The notes: generated by a model not told the origin, from the letters alone. A stretch of DNA of 64,000 bases from DATFNV01 sp035266225 (GCA_035266225.1 DATFNV010000128.1:1-64000), one strand, 5' to 3'. Numbered from the stretch's first letter, positions 18,166-27,977 are shown. Translations and numbers: made by a program.

Positions 18166-19470
18166 TTACGGGAGAGGAGGCAAGGTAATCGACCCGTAGC
18201 CGGTCTCGTCGTCGTGGCCGGGCGCGAGCAGGTCGTGGGCCGACTTCAGCAAGGTCTCGCGCACCCGGTCGGCGTTCCACCCCGGGCAGCGCGACCAGAG
18301 CAGCGCGGCCAGCGCCGCGGCCTGGGGGGCGGCGGCCGAGGTGCCGGCGAACGGCCGCGAGCGAGCCTGGCTGGGGAACGGCACGACGGCGACGAGGTCC
18401 GGTTTGGGCCACGACGAGTTCGGCCCGCACGAGCTGTATGGCGCCCGCCGGCCGTCGGCCCCCACCGCGCCGACCGCGATCACCTCCGGCCCGTCGCCGG
18501 GGAAGGGGATGCTACCGCGAGCCGTCGTCACTTCCAGCCCGCCGCCCAGCGTCACCAGGTGAAACCGACCCGCCGGGTGGCCGGCGGCCCGGCGGACGCG
18601 CACCCAGTAAGAGTGCCTCAACTCGGGCCTGACCCACACCACGGCACAGGTGCGCTCCGTGCCCTCGCGCGGCTCGGAGCGGCCGACCTCTGTCCCGGTC
18701 GTCGCGTCCCACACGGCCAACTCGTAGTCGGCGCCGCGGGGCCAGCACAGTTCGACCGACACCGGCTCGCGCCCCCAGGGCACCATCAGGTTGTCCTTGC
18801 GGCCGGGCGCCCACTCGTGCCAGCCGTCACCCGCGTCGTGGAAGGCGCCGCTCCAGTGCCGCTGGGCCGTATTGCCGGCGCTGGCGAAGCAAAGGACGTC
18901 GTGGCCGAGGAGTTTCGTCAGCGACTCGTGAATCGGCCCGCCCCCCTCGCCGTCGCTCCAGGTCGGCACGACGACCGAGCAGGAGATGACCCGCGCCCCG
19001 TGGTCGCGCGCCCAGCGCACGGCGTCCAGGAACTGGTCGGGCCGGTCGCAGTCCCAGTTGGCGAAGAGCAACTCGGCCTCCGGGGCGACGGCATGGACAA
19101 CTTCGCCGCAGAGGATGCCGTGCTCGCTGTCCCTGGCCTCCAGGTCGCCGTCGGTGCGGAACGAGTGAACCGTCACCTGCGCCGGCAGCGCCTTGCCGAG
19201 GAACGCCCGGTAGCCGCGGAAGCCGGTGTCGAGGATAGCGACCTTGACCCCCTGGCCGCGACTGCCGGCCGCGTGCCACGCCGGGGTGCCGAGGGCAGCG
19301 AGGTGTTTCTCCCGCGTCAGGGCGGGATGCGGCAACAGGATGGCGGCGTCGGGTGAGGAGTCCGTACTGCCGGCGCGCAGGGCCGGCGGCAGCAGGATCA
19401 GCAACGTCAGCGCAATGGAGAGGGCGAGGGGCTGGCGGCGTTTCGCGGTGCCTGCACTGGGTCTGTCCAT
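18166..19470 (-). CDS. Secreted S8 (subtilisin-like) serine peptidase
   Basis: The 434-residue product starts at ATG 19470 with a basic N-terminus and hydrophobic span (residues 15-33) serving as a signal peptide. The catalytic triad is complete: Asp81 in AILDTGF, His117 in DSEHGILCGE and Ser378 in FAGTSAAAPQ. The oxyanion-hole Asn is probably the N in FASAGNT. A ~100-residue insert between Asn and Ser regions looks like a beta-rich pre-peptidase or P-domain-like unit. It is likely exported and cleaves periplasmic or external proteins; the target is unknown. A terminator hairpin follows. Confidence 0.9.
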   Translation of the reverse strand: MDRPSAGTAKRRQPLALSIALTLLILLPPALRAGSTDSSPDAAILLPHPALTREKHLAALGTPAWHAAGSRGQGVKVAILDTGFRGYRAFLGKALPAQVTVHSFRTDGDLEARDSEHGILCGEVVHAVAPEAELLFANWDCDRPDQFLDAVRWARDHGARVISCSVVVPTWSDGEGGGPIHESLTKLLGHDVLCFASAGNTAQRHWSGAFHDAGDGWHEWAPGRKDNLMVPWGREPVSVELCWPRGADYELAVWDATTGTEVGRSEPREGTERTCAVVWVRPELRHSYWVRVRRAAGHPAGRFHLVTLGGGLEVTTARGSIPFPGDGPEVIAVGAVGADGRRAPYSSCGPNSSWPKPDLVAVVPFPSQARSRPFAGTSAAAPQAAALAALLWSRCPGWNADRVRETLLKSAHDLLAPGHDDETGYGSITLPPLP

Positions 19471-19897
19471 ACGTCAGTGCCTCGTCATACGGCCGGAGCG
19501 TCTCCTCGGGCCTCACGGCAGGGAAGTCTATCCGCGCGGCGGAGGGATGGGGAACGACCGGGTTGAAATCGTGAGGATTCGGGGCGGAAGCTGCGGGGAC
19601 TTTGCGGGGGATGCGCAGCGAAGCGGCCGCCACGCCAGGGGAGAACCTGGTCGCACCGTGAAACGAATCGGCTCCTGGCACACCCAGCGGCGGAGACGAA
19701 CCGTGGGCCCGGCTGTTCACGCCAACCCCCCCTTTCCGCAAACAAGCCGCCGCGCGTAAGCGCCGAAGCGGCCAACCCGTCCAGGACAATTCCTTGCCGC
19801 CGACTTTCCCGCGTGGTAGTCTCACCCCAACGAACTCGGGGCCGACGTCCCGGATCGTTCCCTCTCTGCAAGACCCGTTCTCCTCGGAGGATCCCTC
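19471..19897. other. Non-coding gap between divergent protease genes
   Basis: This 427-bp interval separates the subtilase (minus) from the tricorn-like protease (plus) and must hold both promoters. I see no convincing promoter boxes, hairpins or short gene here. Confidence 0.5.
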
Positions 19898-22800
19898 ATG
19901 CGCACACGGTCGCCGTCTCTGCTGCCGCTGCTCGGCGCGCTGTTGCTCCTCGCCGGTCCCGCCCGGGCCGAGCCGGACCTGCGCGACACGCGCCTGCTGG
20001 CCCAACCCGCCGTCAGCGAAAGCCACGTCGCCTTCGTCTACGCCGACGACCTCTGGGTCGCCGACCTCGACGGCAAGAACGTCCGCCGCCTCACGACCGA
20101 CCCCGGCGTCGAGTCGCACCCCGTCTTCTCGCCCGACGGCCAGACCATCGCCTTCAGCGCCCAGTACGACGGCAATATCGACGTCTACACCATCCCCGTC
20201 AGCGGCGGCTCGCCGAAGCGCCTCACCTCCCACCCCGCCGCCGACGTCGTCCGCGGCTGGACGCCCGACGGCAGCGCCGTCCTCTTCTCGTCGCCGCGCA
20301 ACGCCTCCAACAACCGCCACACGCAGCTGTTCACGGTGCCCGTCGCCAGCGGCATGCCGACGCAGCTGCCGATCCCCTACGGCGTCGAGGCGTCCTACTC
20401 GCCCGACGGCGAGTCCATCGCCTACTGCCCGCTGGCCGACCACAGCCAGCAGTGGAAACACTACCGCGGCGGCACCCACGGCCGCATCTGGGTCTACCGC
20501 TGCAAGGACCACGCCGTCGAACAGGTGCCGCAGCCGGAGGGGCGCTGCAACGACCTTTCCCCGCAGTGGGTCGGCAAACTCATCTACTTCCGCTCCGACC
20601 GCAACGGCGAGTACAACCTGTTCGCCTACGACCCGGTGACGAAGAAGGTGAAGCAGCTCACCGACCACAAGGACTTCCCCGTGGTCGCGCTGGGCTCGGG
20701 CGGCGGCCGGATCGTCTACGAACAGGCCGGTTACCTGCACCTCTACGACACCGAAAAGGAGACGTCCACCCGCCTGAAGATCGGCGTGGCGACCGACCTC
20801 GGCGAGGCCCGGCCGCGCTTTGTCAAGGGGGCGAAGTACGTCCGGGGCGCCGGCGTTTCGCCGTCCGGGGCCCGGGCCGTCTTCGACTTCCGCGGCGACA
20901 TCGTCACCGTCCCGGCCGAGAAGGGCGACCCGCGCAACCTCACCGAAACCCCCGGCGTTCACGAGCGCGCGCCGTCCTGGTCGCCCGACGGCCGTTCCGT
21001 CGCCTACTTCTCCGACGAGGGCGGCGAGTACCGCCTGCACGTCCGCGCCGCCGACGGCAAGGGCGCGGCAAAGGTCTACGACCCCAAGGGCGCCGGCTTC
21101 TACGCGCAACCGACCTGGTCGCCCGATAGCAAGAAGATTTCCTACGTCGATAATTCGCAGTCGCTCTTCTGGATCGACCTGACCGACGGCAAGGTGCGGA
21201 AGGTGGCCTCGGAGCCGCAGTACGGCCCGGAGGGGCTGGGGGCCCTGCGGCCGGCCTGGTCGCCCGACTCGCGCTGGATCGTTTACGCCCTGGGCAACAA
21301 GGCATCTTATCGCACCGTTTACGCCTACGACACCACCGCCGAGAAGGCGCGGGCCATCACCGACGGCCTGAGCGACGCCACCGACCCGGTCTTCGACGCC
21401 GGCGGCAAGTACCTCTACTTCCTCGCCTCGACCGACGCCGGCCCGGTCAACCAGTGGTTCGCCCAGTCCAGCGCCGACATGCGCCCCCACCGCTCGATCT
21501 ACCTCGTCGTGCTGAAGAAGGGCGAGAAGTCGCCGCTGGCCAAGGAGAGCGACGAGGAGAAGCCGAAGGAGGACAAGCCGAAGGAGGACAAGCCGACCGA
21601 CAAACCGGGCGACAAGCCCGAGAAGGCCAGGGCCGAGGCGGTCGTCATCGACTTCGACGGCATCGACCAGCGCATCCTCGCCCTGCTGGACCCGGCCGGC
21701 GACCTGCACAGCCTGCAGGCCGGCGCCGCCGGGCAGGTCTTCTTCCTGGAGTCCCCGGAGCGGCCCGAGGGCGGCCCCGGCGCCGCCCTGAAGCGTTTCG
21801 ACCTCAGCAAGCGCAAGGCCGAAACCGTGCTGTCGGGCCTGGGGCGCTACCTGCTGACCGGCGACGGCAAGAAGGCCCTCGTCTTCGCCCCGCCGGAGAG
21901 TTGGTCGATCGTCGAGGTGACCAACACGCCGGCGCCCGGCAAGGGGAAGCTGGACGTCGCCGCCATCGAGGTGCGCATCGACCCGCGCGCCGAGTGGGAG
22001 CAGATCTTCGGCGAGGCGTGGCGCGTCAACCGCGACTACTTCTACGACCCGCACATGCACGGCGCCGACTGGCCGGCCATGCGCAAGAAGTACGCCCAGT
22101 TCCTGCCGCACCTGGCGACCCGCGGCGACCTCGACCGTGTCATCCGCTGGATGCTCAGCGAACTGGCGGTCGGCCACAGTTACCTCATCCCCGGCGAGCG
22201 CCCGCACGAGGCCAGGACGGTCCCCGGCGGGCTGCTCGGTGCGGATTACGAGATCGCCAACGGGCGCTATCGCTTCGCCAAGGTCTACGGCGGGCTGAAC
22301 TCGAGCCCCGAGCTGCGCGCGCCGCTGACGGCCCCCGGCGTGGACGTCAAGGCCGGCGAGTACCTGCTCGCCGTCCGCGGCAAGGAGCTGAAACCGCCGG
22401 CCGAGGTGTACTCATTGTTCGAGAACACCGCGAAGAAGAGCGTCGAGATCACCGTCGGCCCGAACACGGACGGCAGCGGCAGCCGCACCGTCACCGTCGA
22501 ACCGCTCGCGAGCGAGTCGGCCCTGCGCAACCGCGACTGGGTCGAGGGCAACCTGAAGAAGGTCCATCAGGCGACGGACGGCCGGGTGGCTTACGTCTAC
22601 GTGCCCAACACGGCCGGCCTGGGGCACGCCTATTTCAAGCGCTACTTCTTCCCGCAGGGCGACAAGGAAGCGATCATCGTCGACGAGCGCTTCAACGGCG
22701 GCGGTCAGGTGGCCGATTACTACATCGACCACCTGCGGCGGCCGTTCACGGCGATGTGGGCGACGCGCTACGGCGAGGACATCAAGACGCCCGGCGCCGC

Positions 22801-23182
22801 CATCCACGGGCCGAAGGTGATGCTCATCGACGAGACGGCCGGCTCAGGCGGCGACCTGCTGCCGTGGATGTTTCGCCAGTACAAGCTCGGCCCGCTGGTC
22901 GGCAAGCGCACCTGGGGCGGGCTGGTCGGCATGCTTGGCTTCCCGGAATTGATGGACGGCGCCCGGGTGACGGCGCCGAACCTGGCCTTCTGGACGCCGG
23001 AGGAGGGCTTCGGCGTGGAGAACGTCGGCGTGCCGCCGGACGTCGAGGTCGAGCAACTCCCCGCCGACGTGATCGCCGGCAAGGATCCACAGCTAGAAAA
23101 GGCGATCGCGCTGGTGATGAAAGAGCTGGAGAAGAAGCCGGCCCGGCCGAAGCGCCCGCCGTACCCTGACAGGGCGAAGTAA
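19898..23182 (+). CDS. Tricorn-like S41 peptidase with N-terminal beta-propellers
   Basis: This 1094-residue protein starts at ATG 19898, after GGAGGATCC, with a signal peptide (residues 1-25, ending ARA). Residues ~35-520 are WD40-like/TolB-type propeller repeats with SPDGQTIAFSAQYDGNIDVY and similar units. A Lys/Asp/Glu/Pro-rich linker (~550-580) leads to a second propeller-like part, then the tricorn core. A conserved His760 in ELAVGHSYL and the nucleophile Ser983 in ETAGSGGD match the tricorn catalytic His and Ser, with a PDZ-like segment between (~800-860). Such enzymes degrade peptides in steps. The signal peptide implies action outside the cytoplasm, unlike archaeal tricorn. A strong hairpin follows the stop. 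Confidence 0.9.
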   Translation: MRTRSPSLLPLLGALLLLAGPARAEPDLRDTRLLAQPAVSESHVAFVYADDLWVADLDGKNVRRLTTDPGVESHPVFSPDGQTIAFSAQYDGNIDVYTIPVSGGSPKRLTSHPAADVVRGWTPDGSAVLFSSPRNASNNRHTQLFTVPVASGMPTQLPIPYGVEASYSPDGESIAYCPLADHSQQWKHYRGGTHGRIWVYRCKDHAVEQVPQPEGRCNDLSPQWVGKLIYFRSDRNGEYNLFAYDPVTKKVKQLTDHKDFPVVALGSGGGRIVYEQAGYLHLYDTEKETSTRLKIGVATDLGEARPRFVKGAKYVRGAGVSPSGARAVFDFRGDIVTVPAEKGDPRNLTETPGVHERAPSWSPDGRSVAYFSDEGGEYRLHVRAADGKGAAKVYDPKGAGFYAQPTWSPDSKKISYVDNSQSLFWIDLTDGKVRKVASEPQYGPEGLGALRPAWSPDSRWIVYALGNKASYRTVYAYDTTAEKARAITDGLSDATDPVFDAGGKYLYFLASTDAGPVNQWFAQSSADMRPHRSIYLVVLKKGEKSPLAKESDEEKPKEDKPKEDKPTDKPGDKPEKARAEAVVIDFDGIDQRILALLDPAGDLHSLQAGAAGQVFFLESPERPEGGPGAALKRFDLSKRKAETVLSGLGRYLLTGDGKKALVFAPPESWSIVEVTNTPAPGKGKLDVAAIEVRIDPRAEWEQIFGEAWRVNRDYFYDPHMHGADWPAMRKKYAQFLPHLATRGDLDRVIRWMLSELAVGHSYLIPGERPHEARTVPGGLLGADYEIANGRYRFAKVYGGLNSSPELRAPLTAPGVDVKAGEYLLAVRGKELKPPAEVYSLFENTAKKSVEITVGPNTDGSGSRTVTVEPLASESALRNRDWVEGNLKKVHQATDGRVAYVYVPNTAGLGHAYFKRYFFPQGDKEAIIVDERFNGGGQVADYYIDHLRRPFTAMWATRYGEDIKTPGAAIHGPKVMLIDETAGSGGDLLPWMFRQYKLGPLVGKRTWGGLVGMLGFPELMDGARVTAPNLAFWTPEEGFGVENVGVPPDVEVEQLPADVIAGKDPQLEKAIALVMKELEKKPARPKRPPYPDRAK

Positions 23183-23196
23183 TGAGGTGCAGACCC

Positions 23197-23260
23197 CAAG
23201 GACTTCGCCGCTTGCGGCTTCGCAGGAAGGATTGCGAAGCCGCAAGCGGCGAAGTCCTTG
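23197..23260. terminator. Perfect 28-bp-arm hairpin, family B, between convergent genes
   Basis: Arms 23197-23224 and 23233-23260 match without error around an 8-base loop. The core GCCGCTTGCGGCTTCGCA recurs at 31400, 43600, 45624, 50433 and 57729. It sits between the stops of the tricorn-like gene (23182) and the convergent tectonin gene (23274), as expected of a two-way terminator. Confidence 0.8.
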
Positions 23261-23273
23261 TTGTTACGGTTTC

Positions 23274-24680
23274 TTACAAGCCGAAGGTGAGGTGGCTGAA
23301 GCCGTCGTTGCTGAGGAGCGTCACGGTCCGGCCGGCCGCCCCGTTGCTCACCTGCCGGGCCCCGCTGGCAGCGACCAGGACGGTCGGGTCGCCGCTCACC
23401 ACAGCCAGGTTCGCGATCGAGGCGCCCTGGGCATTTGAAACATGCCACCCACCGGAGCCGTCCTGCCAGACGGTGCAGGTGTGAATATCGACGCCGGAGA
23501 TGGTGAGCAGGTTGCCCGCCGCATCCAGCACGTACGCGGTGCTGTTGTCGTCCTCCACTTCCTGGGCCGCGGGGCCAGGCGGCGCGTACGTGACGGGCGG
23601 GTTGGCGTACCCCCGGGCGACGTTGAGATAGCCCACCTCGCTGCGTTGGGAAGCACCTGGCGCCACCCAGGTAAAATAGAACCCAGACGTACTGTTCCAA
23701 CCCCACTGCCCGCCCTGAACCACCTCGATCCAGTACCCGGTCGTGCTGGTAGACCAGGTCCACTTCACGAGGCTGTTGCTTCCGCTGAGCCAGTAGTACC
23801 AGGAGTCACTGAAGTTGCCTGCCCCGTCGCTGACTTGGATCCACAGCATGGAGTCGCCCGCGCCCGCCTGCAACCCCAGTTGGTAGCCGCCCGGGGCTAG
23901 CCCGGTTGCCCCGGGGGGGAGCGGCGACAGGAACTGACCCTTGGCCCCGGTGATCTCCGTCCAGACACCCTTATCGTACTCCCACCGCGCGCCCCCGGCG
24001 TCCTTCAGATAGACTTCGTTGCGACCCTGGGCGTCGGTCCCCAGCCCGAACGCGACGCCGGCCTTGCCGGTGTTCGTCCAGGCCTTCGTCGCCGCGTCGT
24101 ACACCCAGAGCGTGCCCTTGCCGTCGAGCCCGAAGACCTGCCCCTGGGCCGCCTGGATCGACGTCAGCTGGCCGCCGGTATTCAGCCACTTGCCCTGGTC
24201 GTACACCCAGACGCTGGTGTCCGACTTCTGCAGGAACACTGTGTCCGGCCCGGTGGCGCTGAACTTGCCGACCACGAAGGACGTGCCCGACTGGCCGGTA
24301 TTCCGCCAGCCGTTCTTCAGCGAGTAGAAGTAGAGCTCTCCCTTGCCGTCCAGGCCGTAGACCTCTCCCTGCCCGGCGTGGAAGGAGGCGAGCTGGCCGC
24401 CGGTGTTCACCCAGGTCTTCTGGGCCGTGTAGCACCAGATGGTGTTGTCCGCGACCTGCAGGAAGGCGACGTCTTTGCCCTGGTCGTCCCGCCCCACCGA
24501 GAAGGATTTGCCCATGCGGCCGGTGTCGGTCCACTGCTTGGTGGTGCTGTTCCAGGCGCACAGTTCGCCGCGGCCGTCCAGGCCGAAGACCTCGCCCTGG
24601 CCCGCCTGGATCAACTTCAGGGAGCCTTTGGTGCTGATCGGACCCTTCTGGTCGATTTCGACGACGCTGAGGTCCGTCAT
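23274..24680 (-). CDS. Tectonin-type beta-propeller repeat protein, possibly 5'-truncated
   Basis: ATG 24680 gives 468 residues. The frame stays open to 24890, but those extra residues look non-coding and contain no signal peptide. Residues ~15-235 hold about five repeats of ~43 residues with the unit IQAGQGEVFGLDGRGELCAW or variants and a WTDTG/WVNTG turn, typical of tectonin or propeller lectin-like proteins. The C-terminal half is Trp/Ser-rich (DSWYYWLSGSN, GYWIEVVQGGQWGWNSTSG). The lack of an export signal in a protein that looks extracellular suggests the 5' part was lost. Binding target unknown. Confidence 0.7.
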   Translation of the reverse strand: MTDLSVVEIDQKGPISTKGSLKLIQAGQGEVFGLDGRGELCAWNSTTKQWTDTGRMGKSFSVGRDDQGKDVAFLQVADNTIWCYTAQKTWVNTGGQLASFHAGQGEVYGLDGKGELYFYSLKNGWRNTGQSGTSFVVGKFSATGPDTVFLQKSDTSVWVYDQGKWLNTGGQLTSIQAAQGQVFGLDGKGTLWVYDAATKAWTNTGKAGVAFGLGTDAQGRNEVYLKDAGGARWEYDKGVWTEITGAKGQFLSPLPPGATGLAPGGYQLGLQAGAGDSMLWIQVSDGAGNFSDSWYYWLSGSNSLVKWTWSTSTTGYWIEVVQGGQWGWNSTSGFYFTWVAPGASQRSEVGYLNVARGYANPPVTYAPPGPAAQEVEDDNSTAYVLDAAGNLLTISGVDIHTCTVWQDGSGGWHVSNAQGASIANLAVVSGDPTVLVAASGARQVSNGAAGRTVTLLSNDGFSHLTFGL

Positions 24681-24954
24681 CTGGGCGAACACCTGATCGA
24701 CCCGGCCGGTGGCGGCGCTCGCTACCCTCGCGCATTTGCTGCTTGCCCGCGTGGCAACCGGGGGGGGTAGAATGTGACCTGCCAGAGAGGGTAACGCGGG
24801 CGCCTCACGAGAACGGTAAGGGCAGGTCGCAACGCCGTTTGCCTTCACCGCCCTTCTTGCGCCGGAGTGTCTTGCTCTCGCAGCGTACACACGCGTGGCT
24901 GCCGCCTGTCCGGCACGCCTCCGATGGCGCTACTCAGCCCACGAGGATTCCCCG

Positions 24955-25728
24955 ATGACCGCTCTCGATCGTCCGAACGCCTCCACCCCGAAAACCGTCC
25001 TCGGCCTCGCCGAATTCCTCGGGGGGCTGAAGTTGCGGGGCGCGCTCCCCCCACTCGCGCTGGAAATGATCGCGGACAAGATCACCCGGACCGCGGCGGC
25101 GGAAGCGGGCCTGACGGTGAGCGCCGACGAGCTGCAGGGCGCGGCCGACCTCTTCCGCCGGCGCCACGGGTTGACCCGGGGCGACCAGGCGCGCGACTGG
25201 CTGCGGTCCTCCGGCATGACCGTGGAGGACTTCGAGACGCGGCTGGAGGGCGAACTGCTCGCCAGGAAGTTCAAGGACCACCTGGCCGAGGGTCGCCTGG
25301 AGGGGCACTTCGCCCGGAACCGCGACCGCTACGCGCGCGCCCGCTTGAGTCGGATCCTGGTCGCCTCGGAAGGCGAGGCCCGCGAGGTCAGGAGCCAGCT
25401 CGACACGGAAGGCCGCGACTTCGCGGAGCTGGCGCGCGAGCATTCGCTCGACCAGGCGTCCCGCCCCGTCGGCGGCCGGCTGGGGACCGTCAGCCGCGAG
25501 CACCTGCCCGCGTCTCTGGCGGAGGCGGTTTTCGCCGCCCGTGATGGGGACGTGGTCGGCCCCTTGCCCACGCCGCGCGGCTTCGCCCTGTTCCGCGTCG
25601 AGGAACACGTCGCCCCCGCGCTGGACGACCCGACGCGCGAGCAGATCCGCGAGGAACTGTACCTGGCCTGGCTCGGCGAACAGGTCCGCGGCTTTCACCT
25701 GGAGACGGAGCGTCCGGAGTCGGCGTGA
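24955..25728 (+). CDS. PpiC-type parvulin peptidyl-prolyl isomerase
   Basis: ATG 24955 opens a 257-residue protein with no signal peptide. The N-terminal ~115 residues are helical, like a SurA/PrsA-type chaperone domain. A parvulin-like core spans ~118-225, with ARLSRILVASEGEAREVRSQ and ELAREHSLDQASRPVGGRLG preceding FAARDGDVVGPLPTPRGFAL. It is followed 186 bp later by a cNMP-binding/C39 peptidase-like gene. Parvulins are known neighbours of C39-type exporters, where they are thought to help secreted substrates fold. That partnership is inferred here. Confidence 0.85.
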   Translation: MTALDRPNASTPKTVLGLAEFLGGLKLRGALPPLALEMIADKITRTAAAEAGLTVSADELQGAADLFRRRHGLTRGDQARDWLRSSGMTVEDFETRLEGELLARKFKDHLAEGRLEGHFARNRDRYARARLSRILVASEGEAREVRSQLDTEGRDFAELAREHSLDQASRPVGGRLGTVSREHLPASLAEAVFAARDGDVVGPLPTPRGFALFRVEEHVAPALDDPTREQIREELYLAWLGEQVRGFHLETERPESA

Positions 25729-25914
25729 CGGGTGCGGCGGCACTCCCCCACCACCTCCCCCTTTGGTGGCCTCCCCTCGGCTGGGCCCACTATTCTGATC
25801 TTTCCTTTCCCCCCGGCGGGGTTGCTTCCGCTGGGAACGACAGCGGCGATCGTCGGCCGCGCGGCACCGCAGCCGCGTGGGCTCGATGGGAACGTCCTGG
25901 TTGGAACTCGTGTG

Positions 25915-27135
25915 ATGCAACCGCTGCAAGCCGTCCGTCGCTACCCGCTCTTCGCCCTGCTTCCCTCGGACTGGCTGGCGGCGTGGCTGGCGTCCGGCGA
26001 GGAGCTGAGCCTCGCGGTCGGCGACACCCTGTGTCGAGAGGGGGAGCGCGGCCCGTGGCTCTACGTGGTGCAGGACGGGCGCGTCCGGGTGCTACGGCAG
26101 GCGAAGGAGGGGGGTGAGATTTCATTTGGCACGCTCACTCCGGGCGACGTCCTCGGCGAGTACGGCTTGTTGCCCCCGGGCCTGGTCCCCGTTACCTGCC
26201 GGGCGGCGACGCGGGCGCAGGTCCTGCAAGTGCGGCTCACGCGGCTGCGCGCCGAGCTGGCCCGCCATCCCGAGGTGGTGCGCAGCCTGCGGGCCTGGCT
26301 GCGCCTGCACAGCCTGGTGAACTACCTGCGTCAGAAGGTCTTTCTGGGAGTGATGTCCGCGTCGTCCTTCCTGCCGCTGCTCGATCACTGCCGCCCCGGC
26401 CATTACCCGGCCGGCCGGACGATCCAGGCCGAGGGTCTGGCCGGCGACCGCTGGTTCTTCATCAAGAGCGGCGCCGTGGACGTCCTGGCCGGCCCGGGAG
26501 AAGCGCCCGTCCGGCTCGGGGCTGGCGACTCGTTTGGGGAACGCGCCCTGGCAGGAGAGGCCGGACTGGCGCCGGTCGTGGCCGTCGAGGATGCGGAATG
26601 CCTGGGCCTGGCGCGCGAACACTTCCTCCAGCCGAGCGAGGGCGAGGGGGCCGTGGGGCCGCAGACGGCGCTGGCCAGGGACGTGCCGCCGCAGCTGCTT
26701 CCCTACCCCTGGGTGGGGCAGCGCGACGAGCGCGAATGCGGGGCGGCCTCGTTGCTGATGGTCCTGCGCCTGCACGGCCGGCCCGGATCGCTCGACGCCC
26801 TCCGCGCGCTGCTGCCGCTCGACGAGCGGGGCTGCAACGTACTGGCCCTCCGGCAACTCGGCGAGTCGCAGGGCTTTCGCGCTGAGGCGGTGCGCATCGG
26901 CCTGGAGCAACTGGCCGACGCCAGCCTGCCGGCGGTGGCCCACGGCGCCGGCGGGCACTACGTCGTCATTTTTGCCCTCCAAACCGCGGGGGTGGTGGTC
27001 GGCGACCCCGCCCGCGGCGTGGTGGTGCAGGGCCGGGAGGAGTTTCGACAGTTCTGGTCCGGTAACCTGCTGCTGCTTTCTCCCCCCCGCGAATGGTCCA
27101 GCCGCGCCACCAGCACCTCGTGGGTGATCCGTTGA
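25915..27135 (+). CDS. Double cNMP-binding / C39 peptidase-like protein lacking the ABC exporter part
   Basis: The start is taken as ATG 25915 (GTG 25912 is adjacent; upstream in-frame sequence looks non-coding), giving 406 residues. Two cyclic-nucleotide-binding-like beta rolls occupy about 8-112 and 150-235 (GTLTPGDVLGEYGLL, RLGAGDSFGERAL). A C39 peptidase domain follows with Gln269, Cys275, His348 and Asp364 in WVGQRDERECGAASLLMV, GGHYVV and GDPARG, so the catalytic set is complete. In related exporters a membrane domain and ABC ATPase come next. Here the protein ends right after C39, 17 bp before a hairpin repeat. It is either a stand-alone processing protease or a 3'-truncated exporter. 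Confidence 0.8.
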   Translation: MQPLQAVRRYPLFALLPSDWLAAWLASGEELSLAVGDTLCREGERGPWLYVVQDGRVRVLRQAKEGGEISFGTLTPGDVLGEYGLLPPGLVPVTCRAATRAQVLQVRLTRLRAELARHPEVVRSLRAWLRLHSLVNYLRQKVFLGVMSASSFLPLLDHCRPGHYPAGRTIQAEGLAGDRWFFIKSGAVDVLAGPGEAPVRLGAGDSFGERALAGEAGLAPVVAVEDAECLGLAREHFLQPSEGEGAVGPQTALARDVPPQLLPYPWVGQRDERECGAASLLMVLRLHGRPGSLDALRALLPLDERGCNVLALRQLGESQGFRAEAVRIGLEQLADASLPAVAHGAGGHYVVIFALQTAGVVVGDPARGVVVQGREEFRQFWSGNLLLLSPPREWSSRATSTSWVIR

Positions 27136-27152
27136 CTGTGACGGAGCGGTTC

Positions 27153-27226
27153 GTGCGACACAAGCCCAACGCGCCAGCGAGGGAGAGCCGTCGAACCCTC
27201 GCTGGCGCGTCGGGCTTGTGTCGCAC
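27153..27226. terminator. 31-bp-arm hairpin after the C39 gene
   Basis: Arms 27153-27183 and 27196-27226 pair with a single mismatch around a 12-base loop. It lies just past the stop at 27135. Its sequence (GTGCGACACAAGCCC..) differs from families A and B. Confidence 0.65.
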
Positions 27227-27353
27227 GCCACTCGTTACGAAACAACACCCGCGCCCCGTTTGGTGCCAGGAGCGGCCCCCGCTGGCGACGGCCTCGATTC
27301 GGAGGTATCATCAGTGCTGGTTTCCGAACGAGGAGATGGCGAGGGCCGGGGCC

Positions 27354-27977
27354 ATGGCCGACCAATCGACCGCACACCTCCAGCGCTGCCTGGAGCGTCT
27401 GCGGGCGGGAGATAGCACGGCGCGCGCCGAGTTGCTCAACAGCGCCTGCGAGCGCCTCCAGCGATTGACGCACAAGATGCTTCAGGATTACCCGCGCGTG
27501 CGCCGGTGGGAGGAAACAGGCGACGTGTGTCAGAACGCCCTCATCCGCTTGTGCCGCACCCTGGAGACGATATCCCCCGAGTCGGTCCGCGACTTTTATC
27601 GGTTGGCCGCCCTCCAGGTGCGGCGCGAACTGATCGACCTGGCCCGCCACTGGTACGGCCCCGAGGGAGTGGGCGCCAACCACGCCAGCCAGGCTGGGAC
27701 GACCGCCGCGGAGAGCGGGTCACGGACACCGCTCCACGAACCGGCGGACAATGCCGCCGACCCCGAGCAACTGGCCCTATGGACGGAGTTCCATTGCCAG
27801 GCCGGCTCCCTGCCCGACGACGCGCGCGAAGTCTTCGACCTCATCTGGTACCAGGGGCTCACCCAGATGGAGGCGGCCGAGGTCATCGGGGTTTCCGATC
27901 GGACCGTGAAGAGCCGCTGGCGGGCGGCGCGGCTGGCCCTCTGCCGTGCGCTGGGGGGCACCCTGCCCGGAGAGTGA
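27354..27977 (+). CDS. ECF-type RNA polymerase sigma factor
   Basis: The likely start is ATG 27354; ATG 27336 is in frame but has its AGGAG directly abutting it. The 207-residue protein has a sigma region 2 (HKMLQDYPRVRRWEETGDVCQNALIRL, residues ~45-75) and a region 4 helix-turn-helix (LPDDAREVFDLIWYQGLTQM followed by EAAEVIGVSDRTVKSRWRAA, ~150-195). The linker is longer than usual. A large Ser/Thr kinase gene follows 60 bp downstream. In planctomycetes such sigma-kinase pairs are common, and the kinase is thought to regulate the sigma factor; here that is inferred from position. Confidence 0.9.
   Translation: MADQSTAHLQRCLERLRAGDSTARAELLNSACERLQRLTHKMLQDYPRVRRWEETGDVCQNALIRLCRTLETISPESVRDFYRLAALQVRRELIDLARHWYGPEGVGANHASQAGTTAAESGSRTPLHEPADNAADPEQLALWTEFHCQAGSLPDDAREVFDLIWYQGLTQMEAAEVIGVSDRTVKSRWRAARLALCRALGGTLPGE

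Noticed and set aside
18827..22207. Very long minus-strand open frame (over 1100 codons) opposite the tricorn-like protease
   Set aside because: High GC and codon bias leave antisense frames open; the translation is low-complexity Arg/Val/Gly-rich without domains, and the plus strand encodes a clear protease.
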